DNA from: Streptomyces sp. NBC_00236 | GTDB lineage: Bacteria; Actinomycetota; Actinomycetes; Streptomycetales; Streptomycetaceae | Reading direction: 5' to 3' | Length of the DNA stretch: 64,000 nucleotides | NCBI RefSeq assembly: GCF_036195045.1 | Contig: NZ_CP108100.1 | Span: forward strand, 5,890,001-5,954,000 | Shown here: piece after piece, positions 33,724 to 43,141 of the stretch | Layout of the letters: each line of letters opens with the position of its first letter | How positions within the stretch are numbered: position 1 is the stretch's first letter | The notes under the pieces: model-generated | What the model saw: the letters and a program-made list of their open reading frames with translations, nothing else | What the model was told of the DNA's origin: nothing | The model's database searches: none | Program-made: the position numbers and the translations under genes

Positions 33724-35759
33724 GGTGTGGGTGACCCTCCGGTCGGCGGGGACGGTCGCAGGACCGCGATGTGCGCGGGCGTGACGCCCGGCTCAAGGCG
33801 CACATAGAAGGTCCTGCCCCAGTGATAGGAATGGCCGGTGAGCTCGTCGCGCACCGGCACGCTCTCGTGCCGGTCTAGGCCGAGTTGCGGCATGTCCAAC
33901 GAGACGGTCGCCTCCTGGGTGTGGTGCGGGTCGAGGTTGACGACCGTCAGAACGATGTTCGAACCGGAGCGCTTGCTGTACACGATCAGGGCGTCGTTGT
34001 CGGACGAGTGGAAGTGCACGTCACGCAGCTGCTGCAGCGCCGGGTTGCGGCGCCGGATCCGGTTGAGTGTGGTGATGAGCGGGGCCAGTGACCGGCCCTC
34101 GCGCTCGGCGGCTTCCCAGTCCCTGGGCCGGATCTCGTACTTCTCCGAGTCGAGGTACTCCTCACTGCCGTCGCGGACCGGGGTGTTCTCGCACAGCTCG
34201 TACCCCGCGTACACCCCCCAGGACGGGGAGAGGGTCGCCGCGAGCACCGCCCGTGCCTCGAAGGCCGGCCTGCCGCCTTCCTGGAGATAACCGGGAAGGA
34301 TGTCGGGGGTGTTCACGAAGAAATTGGGCCTCATGAAGGAGGCCGATTCGCCGGACAGCTCGGTCACGTAGTCCGTGATTTCCTGCCGGGTGTTGCGCCA
34401 GGTGAAATAGGTGTACGACTGCTGGAATCCGACGGTGGCAAGGGTGTGCATCATCGCGGGGCGGGTGAATGCCTCGGCCAGGAAGATCACGTCGGGGTCG
34501 GTGCGGTTGATGTCGGCGATCACCTTTTCCCAGAAGATCACCGGCTTGGTGTGCGGATTGTCGACCCGGAAGATGCGTACGCCGTGATCCATCCAGAAGC
34601 GCAGGATGCGTACGGTCTCCGTGACGAGGCCCCGCAGATCCTTGTCGAAGGCGATCGGATAGATGTCCTGGTATTTCTTCGGCGGATTCTCCGCATAGGC
34701 GATGGTGCCGTCCGCCCGGTGATGGAACCACTCGGGATGCTTCTCCACCCACGGGTGGTCGGGCGAGCACTGGAGGGCGAAGTCCAGCGCGATCTCCATG
34801 CGCAGGGTGCGGGCCGCCTCGACGAAGTGGTCGAAGTCCTCCAGCGTGCCGAGGTCCGGATGGACCGCGTCGTGACCGCCCTCAGCGGAACCGATCGCCC
34901 ACGGCACACCCACGTCGTGCGGGGCGGGGGAGAGGGAGTTGTTGGGGCCCTTGCGGTGGGTGGTGCCGATGGGATGGATGGGCGGGAGGTAGACCACGTC
35001 GAACCCCATGGCGGCGACCGCGGGAAGCCGTTCGGCCGCCGTGCGGAAGGTGCCGCTGATGATCCGGGGCGGCTTCGGGGCCGCGGCGGTCTTGGCCGTA
35101 CGGCCCTTGCGGGGCGCCTTCGCCGGCTCCACCCTGGCGCCCTCGGAGCGGGGGAACAGCTCGTACCAGGAGCCGTACAGCGCGCGCCTGCGCTCGACGA
35201 GGAGCGGGTGCGGACGGGACGCGGTGACCAGCTCGCGCAGGGGGTGCCCGGCCAGCGCGTCGCGCGCCTCGGGGGTGAGTGCGGCGGCCAGCCGGGCGGC
35301 GGCAGGCCGGGACTCGTCGCGCAGGGCGTCGACCGCGGCCAGCACCGCCTCGCGCCCGTCGCGCTTGGGCACGCCCTCGGCGGCCCGCTCGTACAGCTCG
35401 GCGCCCTCCGCCAGGACCAGCGCGGTGTCGATCCCCGCCGGGATCTTGATCTTCGCCGCGTGCAGCCAGGTGGACACCGGGTCGCTCCAGGCCTCGACCG
35501 TGTACGTCCAGCGGCCCTCCGCGTCCGGAGTCACCTCGGCGCCCCAGCGGTCGGTGCCCGGAGCGAGCTCGCGCATCGGCGTGTACGGCCCGGGGCGCCC
35601 GCTCGGATCGCGCAGCACGACATCGGCCGCGACCGCGTCATGGCCCTCGCGGAAGACGGTCGCGGTGACCTGGAAGGTTTCACCGGCGACCGCCTTGGCG
35701 GGCCTTCTGCCGCAGTCGACGAGCGGACGGACGTCGAGGACGGGAATGCGACCGATCAT
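33720..35759 (-). CDS. glgE: Maltose-1-phosphate maltosyltransferase
   Basis: Encodes 679 residues from ATG 35759, with an AGGTGA ribosome site; the frame runs further upstream but that part is not conserved. It transfers maltosyl units from maltose 1-phosphate to alpha-1,4-glucan in the cytoplasm. An N-terminal beta domain (about 1-100) and helical insert precede the GH13_3 barrel with nucleophile Asp400 in [12 protein letters not shown] and acid/base Glu429 in [10 protein letters not shown] (Asp394 and Glu423 in the characterised S. coelicolor enzyme). A basic Lys/Ala insertion lies at about 213-230. First gene of the leftward glucan operon. Confidence 0.97.
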
Positions 35760-36524
35760 GAAATCACCTGGGGACTGGAGCTCGGACTCGACAGGGCGCG
35801 AACCGGGCGCGGAAGGCTGAACACGTACGCCGCGATGGTGGGGTTCGGTCCTTTCTAGCTGCTCCGTCGACGACTGATGGGGTGTGGGCATGGCCGCTCC
35901 TGTCCGCGTTCACTCGAATGGCACTCGAATGGATGAGGTAGACGGTCCGGTGCACGGGTGTGGACCGAATGCGTGCGTCGTCCGTACCGATTGCATACGA
36001 ACCGGGAGCGGATCGCCGGTGGACAGTGGATGAGTCGTGCGGAGGACGGTTACGGATCGCCTTCTGCTCTCATCCGAATGCAGTCGTTCCGGTACCGGAG
36101 AAGCCTTCCCACGGATCTCGGTGGGCCAATCCGGTGGTGTGTTAACTACTCGGGCGTATCTGTGAAGGTCCGAATGCGCCGGGCTCGACCGCGCGTGCGC
36201 GGGATTGCGGGGAACCGGCGTACGCGGGGCGGTACCGGTGCCACAGGGCAGCCTTCCCTGTGGCGCGAAGCCCCACAAGGCCACACGAGGGGAGGGAATC
36301 GGCCATAACGCCTGTGACGGATGTGTCTGGATCTGCGGATGGTGCGGGACGGACGCGGGAGGACCGGCGGCGGGGGCGGTCGGACCACCCGGGGTCGCAC
36401 CACCCGCCCCGGCCGTGCGCCGTGGCTGCCGCCCACCGCGCACCGCTACCGTCGAGGGTGACGGAGCGGCGCACACAGCGGTGCGTCCCCTCGGATTCGT
36501 ACGTCCCCTGTAAAGGTGGAATAC
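35760..36524. promoter_or_regulatory. Divergent glgE-glgP intergenic region (765 bp)
   Basis: No convincing gene. Near the glgE side CACTCGAATGG is directly repeated (35911-35921 and 35922-35932 region), and CCGAATGC recurs twice to the right, possible activator sites. A hairpin with a perfect 9-bp stem (36240-36248 with 36256-36264) lies in the presumed glgP leader. Large leaders at storage-glucan genes are compatible with developmental control, but no specific regulator box was recognised. Confidence 0.4.
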
Positions 36525-39128
36525 GTGAAGGCCATTCGTCGATTCACCGTGCGTCCCGTCCTCCCCGACCCCCTTCAACCGCTCAGCGACCTCGCGCGCA
36601 ACCTGCGCTGGTCCTGGCACACCGAGACCCGAGAGCTCTTCCAGGCCGTCGACCCGGTGGCCGGCCGGACGGCGGAGTGCGACCCCGTGCGTCTGCTCGG
36701 CGCCGTGTCCGCCGGACGCCTCGCCGAGCTGGCCCGGGACGAGCAGTTCCTGCACCGGCTCAGCGAGGTGTCCGCCGACCTCCGGGAGTACCTGGAGGGC
36801 CCCCGGTGGTACCAGGAGCAACGCGACCGGGGCGACGGACTCCCCGCCGCGATCGCCTACTTCTCACCCGAGTTCGGAGTGACGGCGGCCCTGCCGCAGT
36901 ACTCCGGCGGACTCGGCATCCTCGCCGGAGACCATCTGAAGGCCGCCAGCGACCTGGGCGTTCCCCTCGTCGGCGTCGGCCTGCTCTACCGCCACGGCTA
37001 CTTCCGCCAGAGCCTGTCGCGCGACGGCTGGCAGCAGGAGCGCTATCCCGTCCTCGACCCGAACGAACTACCGCTCACCCTCGTGCGCGAGACCGACGGG
37101 AGGCCCAGCCAGGTCGTCCTGTCCCTCCCCGGCGGCCGCTCCCTGCACGCCCAGATCTGGCAGGCCCAGGTGGGCCGGGTACCCCTGCTCATGCTCGACT
37201 CCGACGTCGAGGACAACGCCCCGCTCGAACGCGAGGTCACCGACCGCCTCTACGGCGGCGGCAGCGAACACCGGCTGCTCCAGGAGATGCTGCTGGGCAT
37301 CGGCGGCGTACGCGCGGTGCGCACCTACTGCCGGCTCACCGGCCACCCCGACCCCGAGGTCTTCCACACCAACGAGGGCCACGCCGGCTTCCTCGGCCTC
37401 GAACGCATCCGCGAGCTCTCCGGAACCGGCCTCGACTTCGACTCCGCGGTGGAGTCGGTCCGGGCCGGCACCGTCTTCACCACCCACACCCCGGTCCCGG
37501 CCGGCATCGACCGCTTCGACCGCGACCTGGTCGCCCGCCACTTCGGCGACGACGGCGAACTGCCCGGCGTCGCGGCCGACCGCATCCTGCACCTGGGCAC
37601 GGAGACGTACGACGGCGGCGATCCCGGCGTCTTCAACATGGCGGTCATGGGGCTCCGGCTCGCCCAGCGCGCCAACGGGGTCTCCACCCTGCACGGCGCC
37701 GTCAGCCGCGAGATGTTCGCCGGACTCTGGCCCGGCTTCGACCCGCCCGAGGTGCCCATCACCTCGGTGACCAACGGCGTCCACGCACCCACCTGGGTCG
37801 CCCCCGAGGTCTACCGGCTGCGCACCGAGTCCGGGGGCACCCCCGGCCGCTGGGACTCCGTCGCACAGATCCCCGACCGGCAGCTCTGGGACCTGCGCCG
37901 CACCCTGCGCGAACAACTGGTCACCGAGGTGCGCAAGCGGCTGCACGCCTCCTGGCTGACCCGTGGCGCACAGGCCGCCGAACTCGGCTGGATCGACGGG
38001 GTGCTGGACCCGGGCGTGCTGACCATCGGCTTCGCCCGCCGGGTGCCCTCGTACAAACGCCTCACCCTGATGCTGCGCGACCGGGACCGGCTGCGGGCGC
38101 TGCTCCTGCACCCCGAGCGCCCGGTCCAGATCGTCGTGGCGGGCAAGGCGCACCCGGCCGACGACAGCGGGAAGCGCCTGGTCCAGGAGCTGGTCCGGTT
38201 CGCCGACGACCCCAGGGTGCGCCACCGCATCGTCTTCCTGCCCGACTACGGGATGGCGATGGCCCAGAAGCTCTATCCGGGCTGCGACGTCTGGCTGAAC
38301 AACCCGCTGCGCCCGCTGGAGGCCTGCGGTACGAGCGGGATGAAGGCGGCGCTGAACGGCTGCCTCAACCTGTCGGTCCTCGACGGCTGGTGGGACGAGT
38401 GGTTCGAGCCGGACTTCGGCTGGGCGATCCCCACGGCCGACGGATCCGCGCTGGACGAGGACCGGCGCGACGACCTGGAGGCGAACGCCCTCTACGAGCT
38501 GATCGAGGACCGGGTCGCACCGCGCTTCTACGACCAGGGGGAGGAAGGGCTCCCCGGGCGCTGGATCGAGATGGTCCGCAGCACCCTGGGCACGCTGGGC
38601 CCCAAGGTGCTGGCCGACCGGATGGTCCGTGAGTACGTGGAGCGGCTGTACGCCCCCGCGGCGCAGGCCCGGCGCACGCTGGATCCCGTCGCGGCACGGG
38701 AGCTCGCCGGCTGGAAGGCCAGGGTGCGGGCGGCCTGGCCGCGGGTGGCCGTCGACCATGTCGAGGCGGTGACGCCCACCGCGGCCGGCGGCTCGGCCGA
38801 ACTGGGTGCCACGCTGGCGCTGCGGGTCCGGATCAGCCTCGGGGTGCTGGAGCCGGACGACGTGGAGGTGCAGGCGGTGGCCGGCCGCGTCGACTCCGCC
38901 GACGCGATCTCGGACGCCCAGGTCTTCCCGCTGAAACCGGCGGGCGGCCAGGACCTGGAGGGCCGCTGGCTGTACGACGGCCCGCTCGCCCTCGACCGCA
39001 CGGGTCCGTACGGCTACACCGTGCGGGTGCTGCCGGCCCACCGGCTGCTCGCCACCGGTGCCGAACTCGGTCTGGTCGCCCAGCCGACGGAGGCGACGGG
39101 CGAGGGCGCGGGCGTGCTGTTGCGCTGA
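36525..39128 (+). CDS. glgP: Alpha-glucan (glycogen) phosphorylase
   Basis: Encodes 867 residues. GTG 36525 is preferred over GTG 36516 because AGGTGGA then lies 7 nt upstream. It releases glucose 1-phosphate from alpha-1,4-glucan using pyridoxal phosphate. The N-terminal DUF3417 domain (about 10-120) with ARNLRWSWHTETRELF marks the actinobacterial type. The active site includes FHTNEGHAGFL, VTNGVHAPTWVAPE and the pyridoxal-lysine motif EACGTSGMKAALNG. The C-terminal 150 residues are a separate beta-rich domain. Divergent from glgE, it allows mobilisation of the polymer made next door. Confidence 0.95.
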   Translation: MKAIRRFTVRPVLPDPLQPLSDLARNLRWSWHTETRELFQAVDPVAGRTAECDPVRLLGAVSAGRLAELARDEQFLHRLSEVSADLREYLEGPRWYQEQRDRGDGLPAAIAYFSPEFGVTAALPQYSGGLGILAGDHLKAASDLGVPLVGVGLLYRHGYFRQSLSRDGWQQERYPVLDPNELPLTLVRETDGRPSQVVLSLPGGRSLHAQIWQAQVGRVPLLMLDSDVEDNAPLEREVTDRLYGGGSEHRLLQEMLLGIGGVRAVRTYCRLTGHPDPEVFHTNEGHAGFLGLERIRELSGTGLDFDSAVESVRAGTVFTTHTPVPAGIDRFDRDLVARHFGDDGELPGVAADRILHLGTETYDGGDPGVFNMAVMGLRLAQRANGVSTLHGAVSREMFAGLWPGFDPPEVPITSVTNGVHAPTWVAPEVYRLRTESGGTPGRWDSVAQIPDRQLWDLRRTLREQLVTEVRKRLHASWLTRGAQAAELGWIDGVLDPGVLTIGFARRVPSYKRLTLMLRDRDRLRALLLHPERPVQIVVAGKAHPADDSGKRLVQELVRFADDPRVRHRIVFLPDYGMAMAQKLYPGCDVWLNNPLRPLEACGTSGMKAALNGCLNLSVLDGWWDEWFEPDFGWAIPTADGSALDEDRRDDLEANALYELIEDRVAPRFYDQGEEGLPGRWIEMVRSTLGTLGPKVLADRMVREYVERLYAPAAQARRTLDPVAARELAGWKARVRAAWPRVAVDHVEAVTPTAAGGSAELGATLALRVRISLGVLEPDDVEVQAVAGRVDSADAISDAQVFPLKPAGGQDLEGRWLYDGPLALDRTGPYGYTVRVLPAHRLLATGAELGLVAQPTEATGEGAGVLLR

Positions 39129-39144
39129 CGTTCCGCCTTGTTGA

Positions 39145-39186
39145 GGGCCCGGCACCCCTGGGAGGTTTCCAGGGGGCCGGGCCCTT
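39145..39186 (+). terminator. Terminator of glgP
   Basis: Imperfect stem formed by GGGCCCGGCACCCCTGG (about 39146-39162) with CCAGGGGGCCGGCCC (39170-39184), followed by TTG. Confidence 0.7.
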
Positions 39187-39227
39187 GTGCTGCGGGGTAC
39201 CGGCCCTTCGCCTCCTGAACACAAACC

Positions 39228-39307
39228 TTGACGTGCTCATGGGAAGCCTTTAGGTTCCTCACTCATTGCAGCGTTCACAACTCGACTCATTGTTCATGAA
39301 TGTGAAC
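39228..39307 (+). promoter_or_regulatory. Promoter and inverted repeat of the alginate-lyase-like gene
   Basis: TTGACG (39228-39233) and TAGGTT (39251-39256) with exactly 17 bp spacing form a good vegetative sigma-factor promoter. Downstream, GTTCACA (39273-39279) and TGTGAAC (39301-39307) form an inverted repeat over the likely start of transcription, with a small palindrome TTCATGAA between them, a plausible repressor site. Confidence 0.6.
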
Positions 39308-39362
39308 TCCCCTTGTTCCGGGTCGAGTTGCCGACCTCCTCCGTACCGGAAGGCACCCCCAC

Positions 39363-40586
39363 ATGCGCACCGGAACCATCGGGCGCGGCCTCGGCCTCGC
39401 CACCGCCCTCGCGGCCCTGCTCACCGGCATCTTCATGGCACCGGCCTCGGCCGGCCGCGCCGCCCCGGACCGGGCACCCGCAGCGCCACGGGCCGCCGCC
39501 CCCGCGGCCTTCACCCATCCCGGCGTGCTCGTCAGCCGCCCCCAGCTCGACTTCGTGCGCGCCAGGGTGCAGGCCGGCGCACAGCCCTGGAAGGGCGCGT
39601 ACGACCAGATGATGGGGAGCAAGTACGCCTCGCTGAGCCGGACGGCCAGACCTCGCGCCGTCGTGGAGTGCGGCTCGTACTCCAATCCCAACTACGGCTG
39701 CACCGACGAGCGCGAGGACGCGATAGCCGCGTACACGCTCTCGCTGGCCTGGTACGTCACCCAGGACAGCCGCTACGCGGTGAAGGCGATCGAGATCATG
39801 GACGCCTGGTCGGCCGTGATCAAGGACCACACCAACAGCAACGCCCCCCTGCAGACCGGCTGGGCAGGATCCTCCTGGCCGCGGGCGGCCGAGATCATCA
39901 AGTACACCTACAGCGGCTGGCCGAACGCGGGCCGCTTCGCCACCATGCTGCGCACCGTCTACCTCCCGAAGGTCATCAACGGGTCGAACAGCAACGGCAA
40001 CTGGGAACTGAGCATGACCGAGGCCGCGATCGGCATCTCCGTCTTCCTGGAGGACCGGACCTCGTACGACAAGGCCGTGAGCAAGTTCCGCGGACGTGTC
40101 CCCGCGTACATCTATGTGACCGCGGACGGTTCGCTGCCGAAGGCCGCACCCGGCAGCGGTCTGGACACCCGTGACGAGATCATCCGCTACTGGCAGGGCC
40201 AGTCGACCTTCATGGACGGTCTCTCGCAGGAGACCTGCCGCGATCTGACCCACACCGGATACGGCCTGTCCGCGATCTCGCACATTGCCGAGACCAGCCG
40301 GATCCAGGGACAGGACCTCTACCCGGAGATCGCCGACCGGCTGCGCCACGCCCTCGGCCTGCACGCCAAGTACCAGCTGGGGGCGGCCGTTCCGTCGTCG
40401 CTCTGCGGGGGGTCGCTCAAGGACAGCCTCGGGCCGGTCACCGAGGTCGGCTTCAACGCGCTGCACCACCGGATGGGCATCGCGATGACCAACACCCAGA
40501 CCCTCACCGAACAGCAGCGGCCCGCCGGGTCCAACAATCTGTTCGTCGCCTGGGAGACCCTGACCCACGCGAACAACCCGAACTGA
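39363..40586 (+). CDS. Secreted alginate-lyase-family protein
   Basis: Encodes 407 residues. A signal peptide (about 1-30, ending APASAG) and a Pro/Ala stretch precede the (alpha/alpha) toroid domain (about 50-390). The alginate-lyase family pattern is visible in TGWAGSSWPRAAEIIKYT, GNWELSMTEAAIGISVFLED and ETCRDLTHTGYGLSAISHIAE, with His and Arg at the positions expected for catalysis. It would cleave a uronic-acid polysaccharide outside the cell by beta-elimination. Substrate is uncertain: several lyase families share this Pfam fold. It has its own promoter and a strong terminator, so it is a monocistronic insertion between glgP and the protease gene. Confidence 0.82.
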   Translation: MRTGTIGRGLGLATALAALLTGIFMAPASAGRAAPDRAPAAPRAAAPAAFTHPGVLVSRPQLDFVRARVQAGAQPWKGAYDQMMGSKYASLSRTARPRAVVECGSYSNPNYGCTDEREDAIAAYTLSLAWYVTQDSRYAVKAIEIMDAWSAVIKDHTNSNAPLQTGWAGSSWPRAAEIIKYTYSGWPNAGRFATMLRTVYLPKVINGSNSNGNWELSMTEAAIGISVFLEDRTSYDKAVSKFRGRVPAYIYVTADGSLPKAAPGSGLDTRDEIIRYWQGQSTFMDGLSQETCRDLTHTGYGLSAISHIAETSRIQGQDLYPEIADRLRHALGLHAKYQLGAAVPSSLCGGSLKDSLGPVTEVGFNALHHRMGIAMTNTQTLTEQQRPAGSNNLFVAWETLTHANNPN

Positions 40587-40598
40587 CCGCACGCACAG

Positions 40599-40630
40599 CC
40601 GCCCGGGAGGAGTGATCTCCTCCCGGGCGG
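40599..40630. terminator. Strong bidirectional terminator
   Basis: A perfect 14-bp stem CCGCCCGGGAGGAG (40599-40612) with 40617-40630 and tetraloop TGAT. Confidence 0.92.
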
Positions 40631-40668
40631 GGCGGTGCGTCAGACGCGGGTCATGCGGCGGTTCCGGT

Positions 40669-42702
40669 TCAGAAGGTCAGCTTGAAGCTGTTGATCTTGC
40701 CGGTGTCGCCCGAGTAGACGTCCTGGACCTTCAGCTTCCAGGTGCCGTTCGCCGCCTCCGAGGAGGCGTTGACGGTGTACGTGGTCTGGACGTTGTCCGC
40801 CGAGTCGCTCGACGAGGAGTTCTTCAGGCGGTAGGCGGTGCCGTCCGGGGCGACCAGGTCGATGACCAGGTCACCGCGGTAGGTGTGGGTGATGTCCACG
40901 CCGACCTTGAGGGTGCTGGGGGCGTTGCCGGTGCGGCCGGTGACGTTGACCGAGCTGGTGACGGCCGAACCGCGGTCCGGGATGGAGACGGCGGTGGTGT
41001 TCTCGAAGACCGTGCCGCCCGGGTCGGTGCCGCCGCCGGGACGGGTACCGACGTTGATGCCGGCCCAGGCGTTGGCGACTGCGGTGTACTCGGCGCTGGT
41101 CGTGCCGTAGAGCTCACCGGCCGCGGCGAGCGTGCCCGTGCGGGCGGCCGCGTAGTTGGTCGTGGAGGTGAACTTGGTGGTGAGCGCCTTGAACCAGATC
41201 AGCGCGGCCTTGTCGCGGCCGATGCCGGTCACCGGCAGACCGTCGGAGGTCGGGGAGTCGTAGGAGACGCCGTTGATGGTCTTGGCGCCGCTTCCCTCCG
41301 AGAGGAGGTAGAAGAAGTGGTTGGCCGGGCCCGACGAGTAGTGCACGTCGACGTTCCCGATGCCCGAGTACCAGGCGTCCTTGGACGCGCCGTCCTTGCT
41401 CGGCTTGTCCTGGTAGCGCAGCGGGGTGCCGTCGCCGTTGATGTCGATCTTCTCACCGATGAGGTAGTCGCCCTTGTCGGTGGTGTTGTTCGCGTAGAAC
41501 TCGACGGCGGTGGCGAAGATGTCGCTGGTCGCCTCGTTGAGGCCGCCGGACTCACCGCTGTAGTTCAGGTCCGCGGTGTTGGAGGTGACGCCGTGCGTCA
41601 TCTCGTGCGCGGCCACGTCCAGCGCGGTCAGCGGGGAGGCGTTGCCGCTGCCGTCGCCGTACGTCATGCAGAAGCAGCTGTCGTCCCAGAAGGCGTTGAC
41701 GTAGTTGTTGCCGTAGTGGACGCGGGAGTACGCGCCGACGCCGTCGCCCTTGATGCCGTTGCGGCCGTGGACGTTCTTGTAGTAGTCCCACGTCTCGGCC
41801 GCGCCGTAGTGCGCGTCCGCCGCCGCGGTCTCCGCGTTCGAGGCGAGGCCGTTGCCCCAGACGTCGTCGGAGCCGGAGAAGAGGGTGCCGGTGCCGGACG
41901 TACCGTGGTTCAGGTTGTACGTCTTGTGGTTGCCGCGGGTGGTGTCGGTCAGCGTGTACGACGGGGCGGTGCCGAGTGTGACCTGCCCGCTGTACTCCGT
42001 GTTGCCGACGCCGTTCTCGATGGCCTGCCACTCGTAGAGCTTCGCTCCGGAGGTGGCATCGGTGATGACGTGGAGGGCGTTCGGGGTGCCGTCCTCCTGC
42101 AGTCCGCCGACGACGGTCTCGTAGGCGAGCTGCGGTGTGCCCGACGCCATCCAGATGACCTTGCGGGGCGCCTTGTCGGCCGCGGTCTTCGACGAACCGT
42201 CCGCCTTGGCCAGGCCGACGGCCTGCTTCTCGGCGGTGGCCGGGGCCACGTCCGCGGTCAGGTCGACGGCCTTGAGCTGCGCCGAGGTGGTCCTGGACGC
42301 CTTGGTGACGCTCTTCGTCGCGCCGGACTTCGACTCCTGGACGACGAGGTCGCCGCCGAGGACGGGGAGTCCGCCGAAGGTGCGCTCGTACCGGGTGTGC
42401 GTGGTGCCGTCGTTGTCCTGGATGACGTCCTTGACGACGAGCTTCTCCTGCGAGCCGAGCCCGAGCTTCTTGGCCGCGGCCGAGGTGCCGGCGCTCGCTT
42501 CACGGATCAGCTCCGCCCGCTGCGAGGGCGAGAGCTGCTTGGCCAGTGCGCCGGGATTGGGCTGTGAGGCCGAGGGGGCGGCCTGTGCTCCGCCGCCCGG
42601 TGTGGCGGTGGCGGTGCCGGTCTGGACTCCTACGGCGAGGAGGGCTGCTGCGGCTATCAGAGCGCCGGTCGCGGTGGTACGACGGCTGAGCGTGGATCTC
42701 AC
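40669..42702 (-). CDS. Secreted neutral zinc metalloprotease (M4, thermolysin-like) with P domain
   Basis: Encodes 677 residues. A signal peptide (about 1-34), an FTP/PepSY propeptide (about 55-225), and the M4 catalytic domain with zinc ligands His366 and His370 in AAHEMTH and Glu390 in GGLNEATSD; His in NVDVHYSSGPANHFFYLL completes the active site. After a short Gly/Pro linker the C-terminus (about 555-677) is a proprotein-convertase P domain with THTYRGDLVIDLVAPDG. It is an extracellular protease activated by self-cleavage. Transcribed leftward from its own promoter. Confidence 0.96.
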   Translation of the reverse strand: MRSTLSRRTTATGALIAAAALLAVGVQTGTATATPGGGAQAAPSASQPNPGALAKQLSPSQRAELIREASAGTSAAAKKLGLGSQEKLVVKDVIQDNDGTTHTRYERTFGGLPVLGGDLVVQESKSGATKSVTKASRTTSAQLKAVDLTADVAPATAEKQAVGLAKADGSSKTAADKAPRKVIWMASGTPQLAYETVVGGLQEDGTPNALHVITDATSGAKLYEWQAIENGVGNTEYSGQVTLGTAPSYTLTDTTRGNHKTYNLNHGTSGTGTLFSGSDDVWGNGLASNAETAAADAHYGAAETWDYYKNVHGRNGIKGDGVGAYSRVHYGNNYVNAFWDDSCFCMTYGDGSGNASPLTALDVAAHEMTHGVTSNTADLNYSGESGGLNEATSDIFATAVEFYANNTTDKGDYLIGEKIDINGDGTPLRYQDKPSKDGASKDAWYSGIGNVDVHYSSGPANHFFYLLSEGSGAKTINGVSYDSPTSDGLPVTGIGRDKAALIWFKALTTKFTSTTNYAAARTGTLAAAGELYGTTSAEYTAVANAWAGINVGTRPGGGTDPGGTVFENTTAVSIPDRGSAVTSSVNVTGRTGNAPSTLKVGVDITHTYRGDLVIDLVAPDGTAYRLKNSSSSDSADNVQTTYTVNASSEAANGTWKLKVQDVYSGDTGKINSFKLTF

Positions 42703-43033
42703 GCGGACTCCTTCTGCGAGGGGGGTACCGGCGGCTGGGTGAGCCGTCCGGGCAGAGCAGGCAGTGCGCAGAACGGGGTGAAGAGTGTCAGCAGATGGCG
42801 TTGTCTGTCAGGACCGCGTCAACAAGTTGGCCGGAATTCGTCCGTTGCCGGAATGGTCATGTTCGTTAAGCGGACGTTTCGCCGATCATCGCCGCGATGT
42901 CATCCAGGGGCCCGGAAGCCCGAATGCGCAGAGGGAGTTGAGGTTGCGCCCGAACATGACGTGTTCGAAAGAAACATGGACAAGTGAGAAGGTCCCACCT
43001 GGCGAGACGGCTGCGCACTGTGGCGCGTTCCGC
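42703..43033. other. Non-coding region upstream of the metalloprotease
   Basis: No convincing gene on either strand. A direct repeat GCCGGAAT (about 42829-42836 and 42846-42853) and a TTGACG on the minus strand (near 42820) lie about 120 bp upstream of the protease start and may be part of its promoter. Confidence 0.35.
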
Positions 43034-43141
43034 GCCCCGTGCCGCCCTCGGGCCAGGCTCTCCCGCCAAGCCCCGTGCCGCCCTCGGGCCAGGCTCTCCC
43101 GCCAAGCCCAGCGCCGCCCTCAGGCCAGGCTCTCCCGCCAC
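43034..43141. repeat. Three 36-bp tandem repeats over the 3' end of the ABC exporter gene
   Basis: Units 43034-43069 and 43070-43105 are identical; 43106-43141 differs at a few positions. The third unit contains the last codons and the stop (43120-43122) of the exporter gene; in the other two the stop-codon position reads differently. The array is therefore a local triplication of the gene end. Confidence 0.85.

Noticed and set aside
43034..43141. CRISPR-like array
   Set aside because: The 36-bp units are directly adjacent with no spacers, and the third is coding sequence of the exporter gene.
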